Program-made: the position numbers and the translations under genes | Part shown: positions 9,430 through 16,821 of the stretch, piece after piece | Layout of the letters: every line of letters starts with the position of its first letter | How positions within the stretch are numbered: position 1 is the stretch's first letter | Assembly: GCF_009765165.1 (NCBI RefSeq) | Contig: NZ_VLNU01000001.1 | Coordinates: 1,727,001 to 1,791,000 of the forward strand | Direction: 5' to 3' | DNA length: 64,000 nucleotides | Source: Lysobacter panacisoli | Lineage (GTDB): Bacteria; Pseudomonadota; Gammaproteobacteria; Xanthomonadales; Xanthomonadaceae | Notes under the pieces: model-generated | What the model saw: only the letters and a program-made list of their open reading frames with translations | Told to the model about the DNA's origin: nothing | The model's database searches: none

Positions 9430-10053
9430 ATGCGCATGGCCAATCCCTTCGTCCGCGCCCGCTACCTGCTGTCGGCGCACACCCCCAAGCAGCTGCCGCC
9501 CGAGGGCGGCGCCGAGGTCGCGTTCGCCGGCCGCTCCAATGCCGGCAAGTCCAGCGCGCTCAATGCGTTGTGCCAGCAGAACGCGCTGGCGCGCGTGTCC
9601 AAGACGCCCGGCCGCACCCAGCAGCTGGTGTTCTTCGACATGACCCCGCCCGACCTGGCGGACCACCCGCGCTTCCTGGTCGACCTGCCCGGCTACGGCT
9701 ACGCAAAAGTCCCGCAGGACCTGCAGGCGCACTGGCAGGCGTTCATCGAGCGCTATTTCCAGACGCGCGAGTCGCTCAAGGGTCTGGTCGTGGTGATGGA
9801 CATCCGCCATCCGCTCAAGGACTACGACCGGCAGATGATCGGTTACGCGGTCGAGCGCGGCCTGCCGGCGCATGGGTTGCTCACCAAGGCCGACAAGCTC
9901 GGTCGCGGCCAGCAGATGCAGCAATTGAACGCGGTCAAGCGCGAATTGTTCAGCGCGTTCGGCGACACCGTGAGCGTGCAGACGTTCTCGGCCGAGTCCA
10001 AGCAGGGCGTGGACGAGGCGCGCGCCGTCGTCGCAGGCTGGATGGGGCTGTAA
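9430..10053 (+). CDS. engB: Ribosome-biogenesis GTPase EngB (YihA/YsxC)
   Basis: 207 residues from ATG 9430; ATG 9436 (MANPFVRARY) is an in-frame alternative. All GTPase motifs are present: G1 GRSNAGKSS, G2 in KTPGRTQQ, G3 DLPGYGYAKVP, G4 TKADKL and a G5-like SAES. EngB acts in assembly of the large ribosomal subunit and is usually essential. The length matches the family (~200 residues). Divergent cytochrome c4, then dsbA and an EEP-fold gene, is a gene order also known from pseudomonads. It is followed by a bidirectional terminator shared with the convergent receptor gene. Confidence 0.95.
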   Translation: MRMANPFVRARYLLSAHTPKQLPPEGGAEVAFAGRSNAGKSSALNALCQQNALARVSKTPGRTQQLVFFDMTPPDLADHPRFLVDLPGYGYAKVPQDLQAHWQAFIERYFQTRESLKGLVVVMDIRHPLKDYDRQMIGYAVERGLPAHGLLTKADKLGRGQQMQQLNAVKRELFSAFGDTVSVQTFSAESKQGVDEARAVVAGWMGL

Positions 10054-10115
10054 GCGCGGTCGTACCACACCACCGCGTCCGCGCGATGACGCGGTCGAAG
10101 ACATCACCCAAGAAA

Positions 10116-10142
10116 AAAACCCCGCCGGAAGGGCGGGGTTTT
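10116..10142. terminator. Bidirectional Rho-independent terminator
   Basis: Stem CCCCGCC (10120-10126) / GGCGGGG (10132-10138), loop GGAAG, flanked by an A-run on the left and TTTT on the right, so it can serve both engB (+) and the receptor gene (-). Confidence 0.9.
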
Positions 10143-10162
10143 CTGTTGAGCCTGTTGCGCGA

Positions 10163-12931
10163 TCAGAACTTGTAGCTGGCGCCCACCAGGTAAGTGCGGC
10201 CCCACTCGATGTACTCGAGCGGGCGATCCTTCGAGCCGGCGTAGGTCTGGTACGGCGAGTTGGTCAGGTTGCTGGCCTCGGCCAGCAGCGTGAGGCCGGC
10301 CAGCGCGCTGTTCTCGCCGAACGTGTAGCTGATCTGCGCATCGACCTGGTCCTCGCCCACCACGTAGCGCAGCGTGCGGTTGCCATCGAAGTTGCCGATC
10401 TCGCCGATGAAGTCCGAACGCTTGCGCTGGCTCACGCGCGCCTCGAAACCGCTGCGCTCGTAATACGCCGTCAGGTTGTAGACCTCGTCCGACAGGCCCG
10501 GCAGGCTGATCGGATCGGATCCCACGCTGCTCGCGCTTTCCGGATCCAGGATCTCGATGTCGCTGTCGTTGAAGCTGGCGCTGGCGATGATGCCGAAGCC
10601 TTCCAGCGGCTCCCAGAACAGGTCCAGCGGAAGCGACGCGGACAGCTCGATGCCCTGGAGCATGCCGCCCTTGCCGTTGTACGGCGCGGTGAAGTTGCCG
10701 GTGGTCTGCGTCGCCGGCTCGTTGGGGCCCGGCACGTAGCTGGCGACGAACGACGAGAAGTCGTAGTTGTCGTTGGTCTGCGTGTAGATGTAGCTGCGCA
10801 GGTCCTTGTAGAAGTACGCCGCGGCGACATAGGCCTTGTTGCCGAAGTACTTCTCGTACGACAGGTCGAACGCGTTGGCGCGCCACGGATCCAGCTGCGG
10901 GTTGCCGCCGCTGCCGCCGGGCTTGCCCGTGGCCGGGTCCACGCCGAACTCCAGCGACGCGCGCAGCTGGTCCACGCGCGGACGCGCGACCTGGCGTGCC
11001 AGAGCGACGCGCAGGGTCTGGTCGTGCGGGAACAGGAACGCCAGGTTCAGGCTCGGCAGGTAGTCGGTGTAGGTGCTGCCGTCTTCGAACGGCTTGACCT
11101 GACTGCCGGCCGGAGCGGTGCGGTCGAAGTAGTTCGCACGCGAGGACTGATCGGCATGCTGGATCTGGATGCCGACATTGCCGCGCACGCCGACGTCGCC
11201 CAAATCGGTGTCGATGTTCGCCTTGACGTACGCGGTGGACAGCTTCTCATCCACCGTCCACGCCTTCGGGATCAGGTAGTCCAGATCCGTGCGCGGACGG
11301 AAGTCCATGTAACGGGCGACGGCCGCCGGCACGTTCCAGGACGGGATGTAGCCCACGCCGGCGAAGTTGAGGTTGACCAGCCCGTACTGCAGATCGCGCG
11401 CGATGGCGATGTCGCCCTGCGCGCCGAGGTTGATGTTGCCTTCCGGCTGCACCTTCTGCTTCTCGCGGTCGGCGTAGTTCAAGCCCACGTCGATGTCGGA
11501 GATCCAGTCCAGCGACTGCGGCGCCGGCAGCGATGCGGCCAGCGTGTAGGTCTTCAGCTCGTCCTCGACGCTCGGCACCTTGCCGTAACCCGAGCCGTAG
11601 ATCGTGTTGGTGAGGAACAACTGCTCGGGATTGGAGTAATCCAGGCCCGGGTTCAACTGCGAGAAGTCGCTGCCGCTGTACGACAGGTCGACCGTGTCCA
11701 GCTGCAGGCGCGGGATCTTCTGCGTGTTGTTCTCCAGCAGCAGCTCGTCGCGCTTGGCACGCGACCAGCCGATGTCGGCCTTCATGCGCACCTGGCCGAC
11801 GTTGAAGTCGTTGCTCCAGCCGAACGCGTCGATCTTGTCCTCGCGCTTGCGGTACATGCCGCGCACCAGCGGATAGACGTTGACCGCGCTGCCACCGGTG
11901 AACGAGGCATTGCCGTTGACCTGCGGATTGAGGATCACCACGGCCGGGTCGCCCGCGCCGCCGCCGTTGTAGCCGCTCAGGTTCACCTCGAACTGGTTCG
12001 CGGTGTCTTCCTGGTCGGCGCTGGTGTGGAACAGGTCCAGCGTGCTGGTCCAGTCGTTCGACGGGCGGTACTGCAGCGTGGCCATCACGGCGTCGCGCTC
12101 GACTTCGCCGGTGCGGCGCAGCGCCTTGATGCCGTCGGAGTAGAACGTGCCGGTCGGCACGCCGTTGCGCACGCGGTCGGTGGTGTTGGTCGCGCTCCAC
12201 GGCTCGTACAGGCCGACCTGGTTTTCCTGGATCGGCAGCTCGGTGTGCGAGTAGCCGATCGAGAAACCGATGGTGCGGTCGGCGAACTGGCCGATGTAGC
12301 TCGCGCTGAGGCGATTGCCATCGTCGTCGGCATTGGCCGCGTCACCCAGCGAATTGCGCTGCAGGCGACCGCTGACGGCGACGACCGGCTCGCTGAAATC
12401 GAGCGGGCGCACGGTGCGCATGTCGATCGTGCCCGACAGGCCCTGGCCGACCAAGCCAGCGTCGGGGGTCTTGTACACGGTCACGCCGCTCATCAGCTCG
12501 GCCGGGTACTGGTCGAACTCGACGCTGCGGTTGTCGCCCGTGGACACCATCTCACGCCCGTTCAGCAGGGTGGTGGCGAAGTCCGGCGACAGGCCGCGAA
12601 CGCTGATGACCTGCGCACGGCCGCCCACGCGCTGCGCGGACAGGCCGGGCAGGCGTGCGATGGATTCGGCGATGCTCACATCCGGCAGCTTGCCGATGTC
12701 TTCGGCCGAGATCGCCTCGACGATCGACGTCGATTCGCGCTTGGTCTCGATGGATGACTCGATACCGGCGCGGATGCCGGTAACGACGACCGAGTCGAGC
12801 GTGGTCGTTTCGTCCTTGGCGGACGGCTCCGATTCCGGCGCCTGCGTGGCCACCTGTGCCTGCGCGCCCGCGGTCGTCAGCATCATCGCCGACGCCAGTG
12901 CCACGCTCAGCAGATTGCGCTTGAGTTGCAT
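10163..12931 (-). CDS. TonB-dependent receptor of the maltodextrin locus
   Basis: 922 residues, ATG preceded by GGGAGGGGAG. Signal peptide to about AGAQAQ (residue 26), TonB-box-like LDSVVVTGIRAG, then a plug (EAISAEDIGKLPDVSIAESI, ARLPGLSAQRVGGRAQVISV, VTVYKTPDAGLVGQGLSGTI) of the type found in sugar-associated receptors of Xanthomonas and Caulobacter (MalA-like). The barrel ends in YLVGASYKF. Its position at one end of a block of alpha-glucan enzymes, with a LacI-type operator (13087-13104) 156 bases upstream, makes maltodextrin the likely ligand. That assignment is from context, since substrate residues cannot be read. It is transcribed separately from the esterase behind it. Confidence 0.9.
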   Translation of the reverse strand: MQLKRNLLSVALASAMMLTTAGAQAQVATQAPESEPSAKDETTTLDSVVVTGIRAGIESSIETKRESTSIVEAISAEDIGKLPDVSIAESIARLPGLSAQRVGGRAQVISVRGLSPDFATTLLNGREMVSTGDNRSVEFDQYPAELMSGVTVYKTPDAGLVGQGLSGTIDMRTVRPLDFSEPVVAVSGRLQRNSLGDAANADDDGNRLSASYIGQFADRTIGFSIGYSHTELPIQENQVGLYEPWSATNTTDRVRNGVPTGTFYSDGIKALRRTGEVERDAVMATLQYRPSNDWTSTLDLFHTSADQEDTANQFEVNLSGYNGGGAGDPAVVILNPQVNGNASFTGGSAVNVYPLVRGMYRKREDKIDAFGWSNDFNVGQVRMKADIGWSRAKRDELLLENNTQKIPRLQLDTVDLSYSGSDFSQLNPGLDYSNPEQLFLTNTIYGSGYGKVPSVEDELKTYTLAASLPAPQSLDWISDIDVGLNYADREKQKVQPEGNINLGAQGDIAIARDLQYGLVNLNFAGVGYIPSWNVPAAVARYMDFRPRTDLDYLIPKAWTVDEKLSTAYVKANIDTDLGDVGVRGNVGIQIQHADQSSRANYFDRTAPAGSQVKPFEDGSTYTDYLPSLNLAFLFPHDQTLRVALARQVARPRVDQLRASLEFGVDPATGKPGGSGGNPQLDPWRANAFDLSYEKYFGNKAYVAAAYFYKDLRSYIYTQTNDNYDFSSFVASYVPGPNEPATQTTGNFTAPYNGKGGMLQGIELSASLPLDLFWEPLEGFGIIASASFNDSDIEILDPESASSVGSDPISLPGLSDEVYNLTAYYERSGFEARVSQRKRSDFIGEIGNFDGNRTLRYVVGEDQVDAQISYTFGENSALAGLTLLAEASNLTNSPYQTYAGSKDRPLEYIEWGRTYLVGASYKF

Positions 12932-13086
12932 CTCCCCTCCCAGTGAATCGGCTTAATTTGTGTGTCGGCCCGCGTCCGTCGCGGCGTTGCGCCTGCGCTC
13001 GTCGAAGCCCGCGTCCCTCCGGAACAGCAATCCGGTACGGCACGTAGCGGCGATGGTAGACGGACCCATCCCCGCACAAATCGCTT

Positions 13087-13104
13087 TGCATACGTATTCA
13101 TCGC
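13087..13104. promoter_or_regulatory. LacI-family operator in the receptor control region
   Basis: On the - strand the site reads GCGATGAATACGTATGCA, an imperfect palindrome around TACGTA with one mismatch from the symmetric TGAATACGTATTCA. The identical 18 bp occurs at 16744-16761 in the other control region of the same locus. LacI proteins bind palindromes with a central CG, and a LacI-type gene lies at the end of the locus. Binding by that regulator is an inference. Confidence 0.7.
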
Positions 13105-13180
13105 GCTCGATCTAGGCGCTCGGCCGCATGCAATCGTTTTCCCGCAGTCATGCGGGCCAGCCGGGTGGAGAGCGACCGTG

Positions 13181-14953
13181 TCAGTGCCCGAGCAGGAACT
13201 GCAGCGGGATCTCCACGCGATCGCGCCACGCGCGCTCGTTGTGCTCGGCGCCGGGGAACACGCGGCTGTCGAAGTCGCGCCCGCGTCGCCAGCCCGCGCG
13301 CGTGAGTACTTCGTCCATGCGCTGCTGGTACGGACCGTACGACGCGTCTAGCGTCGCGGTGCCGTGGTCGAAATAGAGGCGATGCGTGCGGCGACCCGGG
13401 AGATGCGCTGCGAGGAAATCGATCACCGCACCGTCGTCGGCGGGCCAGTGCGTGGACAGCCCGCCCGCGCCACCGAACACCTCGGGGTACTCGCTCATCG
13501 CATAGGCCGAGATCAGCCCGCCCATGCTCGCGCCCATCACGAAGGTGTCGCTGCGCCCGGTGCGCGTGCGATACGTCGCGTCGATGGCCGGTTTCAGCTC
13601 GTCCACGAGGAAGCGCAGGTACGGGTCGGAAAGCAGTTGCGCGCGCGACCCGGGCGGAGCCGCCTTCGCCGGCATGTACTCGGCACCGCGCAGCGGAGTG
13701 TTCGAGATCGCCACGACGATGGCCTCGCGCACGCGCCTGGCGGCGATCAGTCGCGTCATCGTGCCGTCGATGTCCCAGTCGATGCCGGTGTACGCGAGCG
13801 ACGGATCGAACAGGTTCTGGCCGTCGTGCATGTACAGCACCGGATAGCGGCGCCGCGGATGGTCGGCGTATCCCGGCGGAAGCCACACATCGACGTTGCG
13901 CGCGGACACGTGCGCGGACGGCACGTCCTGGTAGCTCTCGACAGTGCCGGTCGCATCGAGCGCCGGGCCATGCACCGCATATGCCCAGCGCAGGAACACC
14001 GGCAGCATGCGCGCCCAGCTGGCCTGATCGTGGCGACCGCTGGGCAGCAGGTAGAACGCGACGTCGGCGCGTGTCGGCTCGCCGCTGTCGTCGCCGTCGA
14101 TGCGGTAGCTCTGCTGGCGCAGGCCCTTCATCGCGCCACTCATGCCGGTGCGCCAGCCATCGATCAGGTCGCGCGTGTCGTCGATGGCGTCGTTGATTCC
14201 ATCGCCATCGCGATCGTCGGCATCCTCGTTCGTGCCGACCGCGAAGAACCAGCGTGCCCCATTGCGCGGCGTGCTTCCGTCGACCATCGCCTGCGCCAGT
14301 CGCGTGGACTGCACCGCATCAGCGTCGCCGCGCTCGCGCGAGAGCCAGAACGAAGGCGAGAACGCACCGGCGCGACCGAACACCTCCGGATACTGCCAGC
14401 CGAGGTTGAACGCGTTGAGGCCGCCCAGGGACCATCCGAGCACCGCGCGCGCGTCCGGCGTGGTGCGCGTGCGGAACCGTGCGTCGATGGAGGGAACCAG
14501 CGTGCGCACTACCCACTCCGAATACGCCTGCGCGTGCGTGCCGACCGGGCCGTACTTCGTCTGCGCGAGGAGGCTGGTGCCGTGTTCGCGATCAGACAGG
14601 CCGTAGGTGCCCATGCGGTCCTTCGGCATGTCGATGGCGACGACGATGGGCGCGCGGATCTGGCCTTCGTCGATCAGCGACTGCAGCGTCGCGGCAAGGC
14701 CGACCGCATCGCGATCCTGGCCGTCGTTGAGATAGAGGACCGGATAGCGCGCCTGAGTGGTTGCGTATCCCGGCGGCAGGAACACCGTGGCGCGCAGCCC
14801 TTCTGGCGCGAACTCGGTCGGGTCGAAGGCAAGCGATTCAGTGCGCAGGGTGCCCTGAGCGCGCTCAGGCACCAGCGGCTCCACCGCGAAGGCGGAAGTT
14901 GCCGGCGCGAGCAGGCAGAACCAGAAAGCGAGTCGCAGGGCAGCGTGGTTCAT
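13181..14953 (-). CDS. Secreted tandem-domain esterase (two Fes/esterase-D-like domains)
   Basis: 590 residues from the ATG at 14953 (AAGGA upstream). Signal peptide to about residue 23. Two alpha/beta-hydrolase domains of the enterochelin-esterase/esterase-D type follow each other: the first (about 40-330) has FLPPGYATTQARYPVLYLND and nucleophile GWSLGG (S175), the second (about 350-590) has WLPPGYADHPRRRYPVLYMH and GASMGG (S476), with His in PGAEHNE. Both nucleophiles are kept, so both halves may be active. The first domain holds an EF-hand-like loop, DRDGDGINDAIDD (247-259), absent from the second. It lies 49 bases behind the alpha-glucosidase and is probably co-transcribed with it. A role in removing ester groups from imported or surface glycans is a guess from context. 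Confidence 0.75.
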   Translation of the reverse strand: MNHAALRLAFWFCLLAPATSAFAVEPLVPERAQGTLRTESLAFDPTEFAPEGLRATVFLPPGYATTQARYPVLYLNDGQDRDAVGLAATLQSLIDEGQIRAPIVVAIDMPKDRMGTYGLSDREHGTSLLAQTKYGPVGTHAQAYSEWVVRTLVPSIDARFRTRTTPDARAVLGWSLGGLNAFNLGWQYPEVFGRAGAFSPSFWLSRERGDADAVQSTRLAQAMVDGSTPRNGARWFFAVGTNEDADDRDGDGINDAIDDTRDLIDGWRTGMSGAMKGLRQQSYRIDGDDSGEPTRADVAFYLLPSGRHDQASWARMLPVFLRWAYAVHGPALDATGTVESYQDVPSAHVSARNVDVWLPPGYADHPRRRYPVLYMHDGQNLFDPSLAYTGIDWDIDGTMTRLIAARRVREAIVVAISNTPLRGAEYMPAKAAPPGSRAQLLSDPYLRFLVDELKPAIDATYRTRTGRSDTFVMGASMGGLISAYAMSEYPEVFGGAGGLSTHWPADDGAVIDFLAAHLPGRRTHRLYFDHGTATLDASYGPYQQRMDEVLTRAGWRRGRDFDSRVFPGAEHNERAWRDRVEIPLQFLLGH

Positions 14954-15002
14954 CGGTGCGCGCGTTCCTTGCAGCATCGGGAAGGGCGCGCGTCGCAAGC
15001 CG

Positions 15003-16643
15003 TCAGTCGATGCGCGCGTAGTACACGGCGTGCGCCGGAAGGTGCAGCTCGCCGTTCTCGACGCGCCCCGCGAGCAGGCCGTGATCGTCGATCGCATTAA
15101 AGGTGCCGATCGAAGCCGGCACCGTCCATCGCGCCGGCGTTGCCGACAGGTTGAACACGACCAGCAACGCCTCGTCGTTCGCGCGGCGCGTGAATGCCAG
15201 TACCGGCTCGTCGGCGGAAAGGAAGGCGATGTCGCCGCCGACCAGCGCGGAATGCGTCTTGCGCCAGCGCAGCAGATGACGCACCGCATTCAGCACCGAG
15301 TCCGGCTGCGCGTCCTGCACCGCGACGCTGCGCGCGGCGTGGTCCGCCGCCACCGGCAGCCACGGACGCACCGGGCTGAAGCCCGACTGCGCATCGCCAT
15401 TCCACGGCATCGGCGTGCGGCATCCGTCGCGACCCTTGAAGGTGGGCCAGAACGCGATGCCGTAGGGATCCTGCAATGCCTCGAACGGCACGTCCGCTTC
15501 CGGCAATCCCAGTTCCTCGCCCTGGTACAGGCAGACCGAGCCGCGCAGCGAGCACACCAGTGCCACCAGCTGCTTGGCGAGGCCCTCATCGAGCGTGCCG
15601 CCGCCCCAGCGCGTCACCGCGCGCTGCACGTCGTGGTTCGAGATCGCCCAGCACGGCCAGCCGTCGCCCATCTTCGCTTCGAGGTTCTCGACCGTCGTGC
15701 GGATGTAGGCCGCGCTGCGGTCGTCGGTCAGCAGCTCGAAGCTGTAGCCCATGTGCAGGTGTCGGTCGTTGACGTACTCCGCCATCGTCGCCAGCGAATC
15801 CTCCGAGGAGATCTCGCCCAGCGTGGTCGCGCCCGGATAGCGATCGAGCAGCGCACGCAGTTCCTCCAGGAACACGAGGTTCTCCGGCTGCGTGTTGTTG
15901 TAGTGGTGATACTGGAACGCGTACGGATTGTCCGGGCTGAAACCGCGTCCGGTGCGCAGCTCCGGCGGCTTGGCCGGGTTGTCGCGCAGCTGCGCGTCGT
16001 GGAAGCAGAAGTTGATCGCGTCCAGGCGCAGGCCGTCGACGCCGCGGTCGAGCCAGAACCTGACGTTGTCCAGCGTCGCTTCGCGCACCGCCGGATGATG
16101 GAAGTTCAGGTCCGGCTGCGAAGCCAGGAAGTTGTGCAGGAAGTACTGGCCGCGACGCGGCTCCCACTGCCAGGCGACGCCGCCGAACAGCGACATCCAG
16201 TTGTTGGGCGGCGTGCCATCGGGCTTCGCGTCGGCCCACACGTACCAGTCGGCCTTCGGGTTGTCGCGACTCTCGCGGCTTTCCTTGAACCACGCGTGCT
16301 CGATCGAGGTGTGGCTGAGCACCTGGTCGATCATCACGCGGATGCCGAGCGAATGCGCCTTGGCGAGCAGGCGATCGAAGTCGTCGAGGGTGCCGAACAG
16401 CGGATCGACGTCGCGGTAGTCGGCGATGTCGTAACCGAAATCCGCCATAGGCGACTTGAAGAACGGCGAGATCCAGATTGCGTCTACGCCGAGGCTGGCG
16501 ACGTAGTCGAGCTTCTCGATGATGCCCGCGAGATCGCCGACGCCGTCGCCGTTGGTGTCGAGGAAGCTGCGCGGGTAGATCTGGTAGATCACCGCGCCGC
16601 GCCACCACATGGTTCCCGTCGTGTTCGTCCCTGCGTTCGTCAT
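15003..16643 (-). CDS. GH13 alpha-glucosidase
   Basis: 546 residues from the ATG at 16643; ATG 16610 (MWWRG) is an alternative. GH13 signature regions are all present: WWRGAVIYQIYPRSFLDTNG at the start, MIDQVLSHTS, nucleophile GLRLDAINF (D208), acid/base TLGEISS (E277) and SNHDV (D338). The protein lacks a signal peptide, so it should act in the cytoplasm on maltose and short maltodextrins. The opening motif and length fit the GH13 subfamily 23 enzymes known from Xanthomonas and Halomonas. It is divergent from the six-hairpin glycosidase gene across a control region that carries a LacI-type operator, and is followed by the esterase gene. Confidence 0.92.
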   Translation of the reverse strand: MTNAGTNTTGTMWWRGAVIYQIYPRSFLDTNGDGVGDLAGIIEKLDYVASLGVDAIWISPFFKSPMADFGYDIADYRDVDPLFGTLDDFDRLLAKAHSLGIRVMIDQVLSHTSIEHAWFKESRESRDNPKADWYVWADAKPDGTPPNNWMSLFGGVAWQWEPRRGQYFLHNFLASQPDLNFHHPAVREATLDNVRFWLDRGVDGLRLDAINFCFHDAQLRDNPAKPPELRTGRGFSPDNPYAFQYHHYNNTQPENLVFLEELRALLDRYPGATTLGEISSEDSLATMAEYVNDRHLHMGYSFELLTDDRSAAYIRTTVENLEAKMGDGWPCWAISNHDVQRAVTRWGGGTLDEGLAKQLVALVCSLRGSVCLYQGEELGLPEADVPFEALQDPYGIAFWPTFKGRDGCRTPMPWNGDAQSGFSPVRPWLPVAADHAARSVAVQDAQPDSVLNAVRHLLRWRKTHSALVGGDIAFLSADEPVLAFTRRANDEALLVVFNLSATPARWTVPASIGTFNAIDDHGLLAGRVENGELHLPAHAVYYARID

Positions 16644-16743
16644 CCGCGTACCGCTTGGCTGCCGTGGAGCGCGCCGGTGGCGCGCGATGGAGCGCACTAT
16701 TCCATGCCTCGCGGCCGTCGGCATTGCCGCTTCCGGTGGCGGT

Positions 16744-16761
16744 GCGATGAATACGTATGCA
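16744..16761. promoter_or_regulatory. LacI-family operator in the divergent control region
   Basis: GCGATGAATACGTATGCA on the + strand, identical to the reverse complement of 13087-13104. It lies 101 bases upstream of the alpha-glucosidase start (- strand) and 61 bases before the six-hairpin glycosidase start (+ strand), where one bound repressor could control both operons. The site contains an in-frame ATG (MNTYA), which would otherwise look like a gene start. Confidence 0.7.
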
Positions 16762-16821
16762 GCGCAGAGTGTGCCACCGTGGCCCGAACTAACATGGCCG
16801 CTCCAGCCCAGGGGACGCTGC

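Noticed and set aside
13042..13101. Short - strand ORF start MNTYAKRFV in the receptor control region
   Set aside because: The ATG is part of the operator (same sequence as at 16748), and the frame has no further support.
16747..16821. Earlier start (MNTYA) for the six-hairpin glycosidase
   Set aside because: The ATG lies inside the operator and would displace the signal peptide; ATG 16822 gives a proper one.
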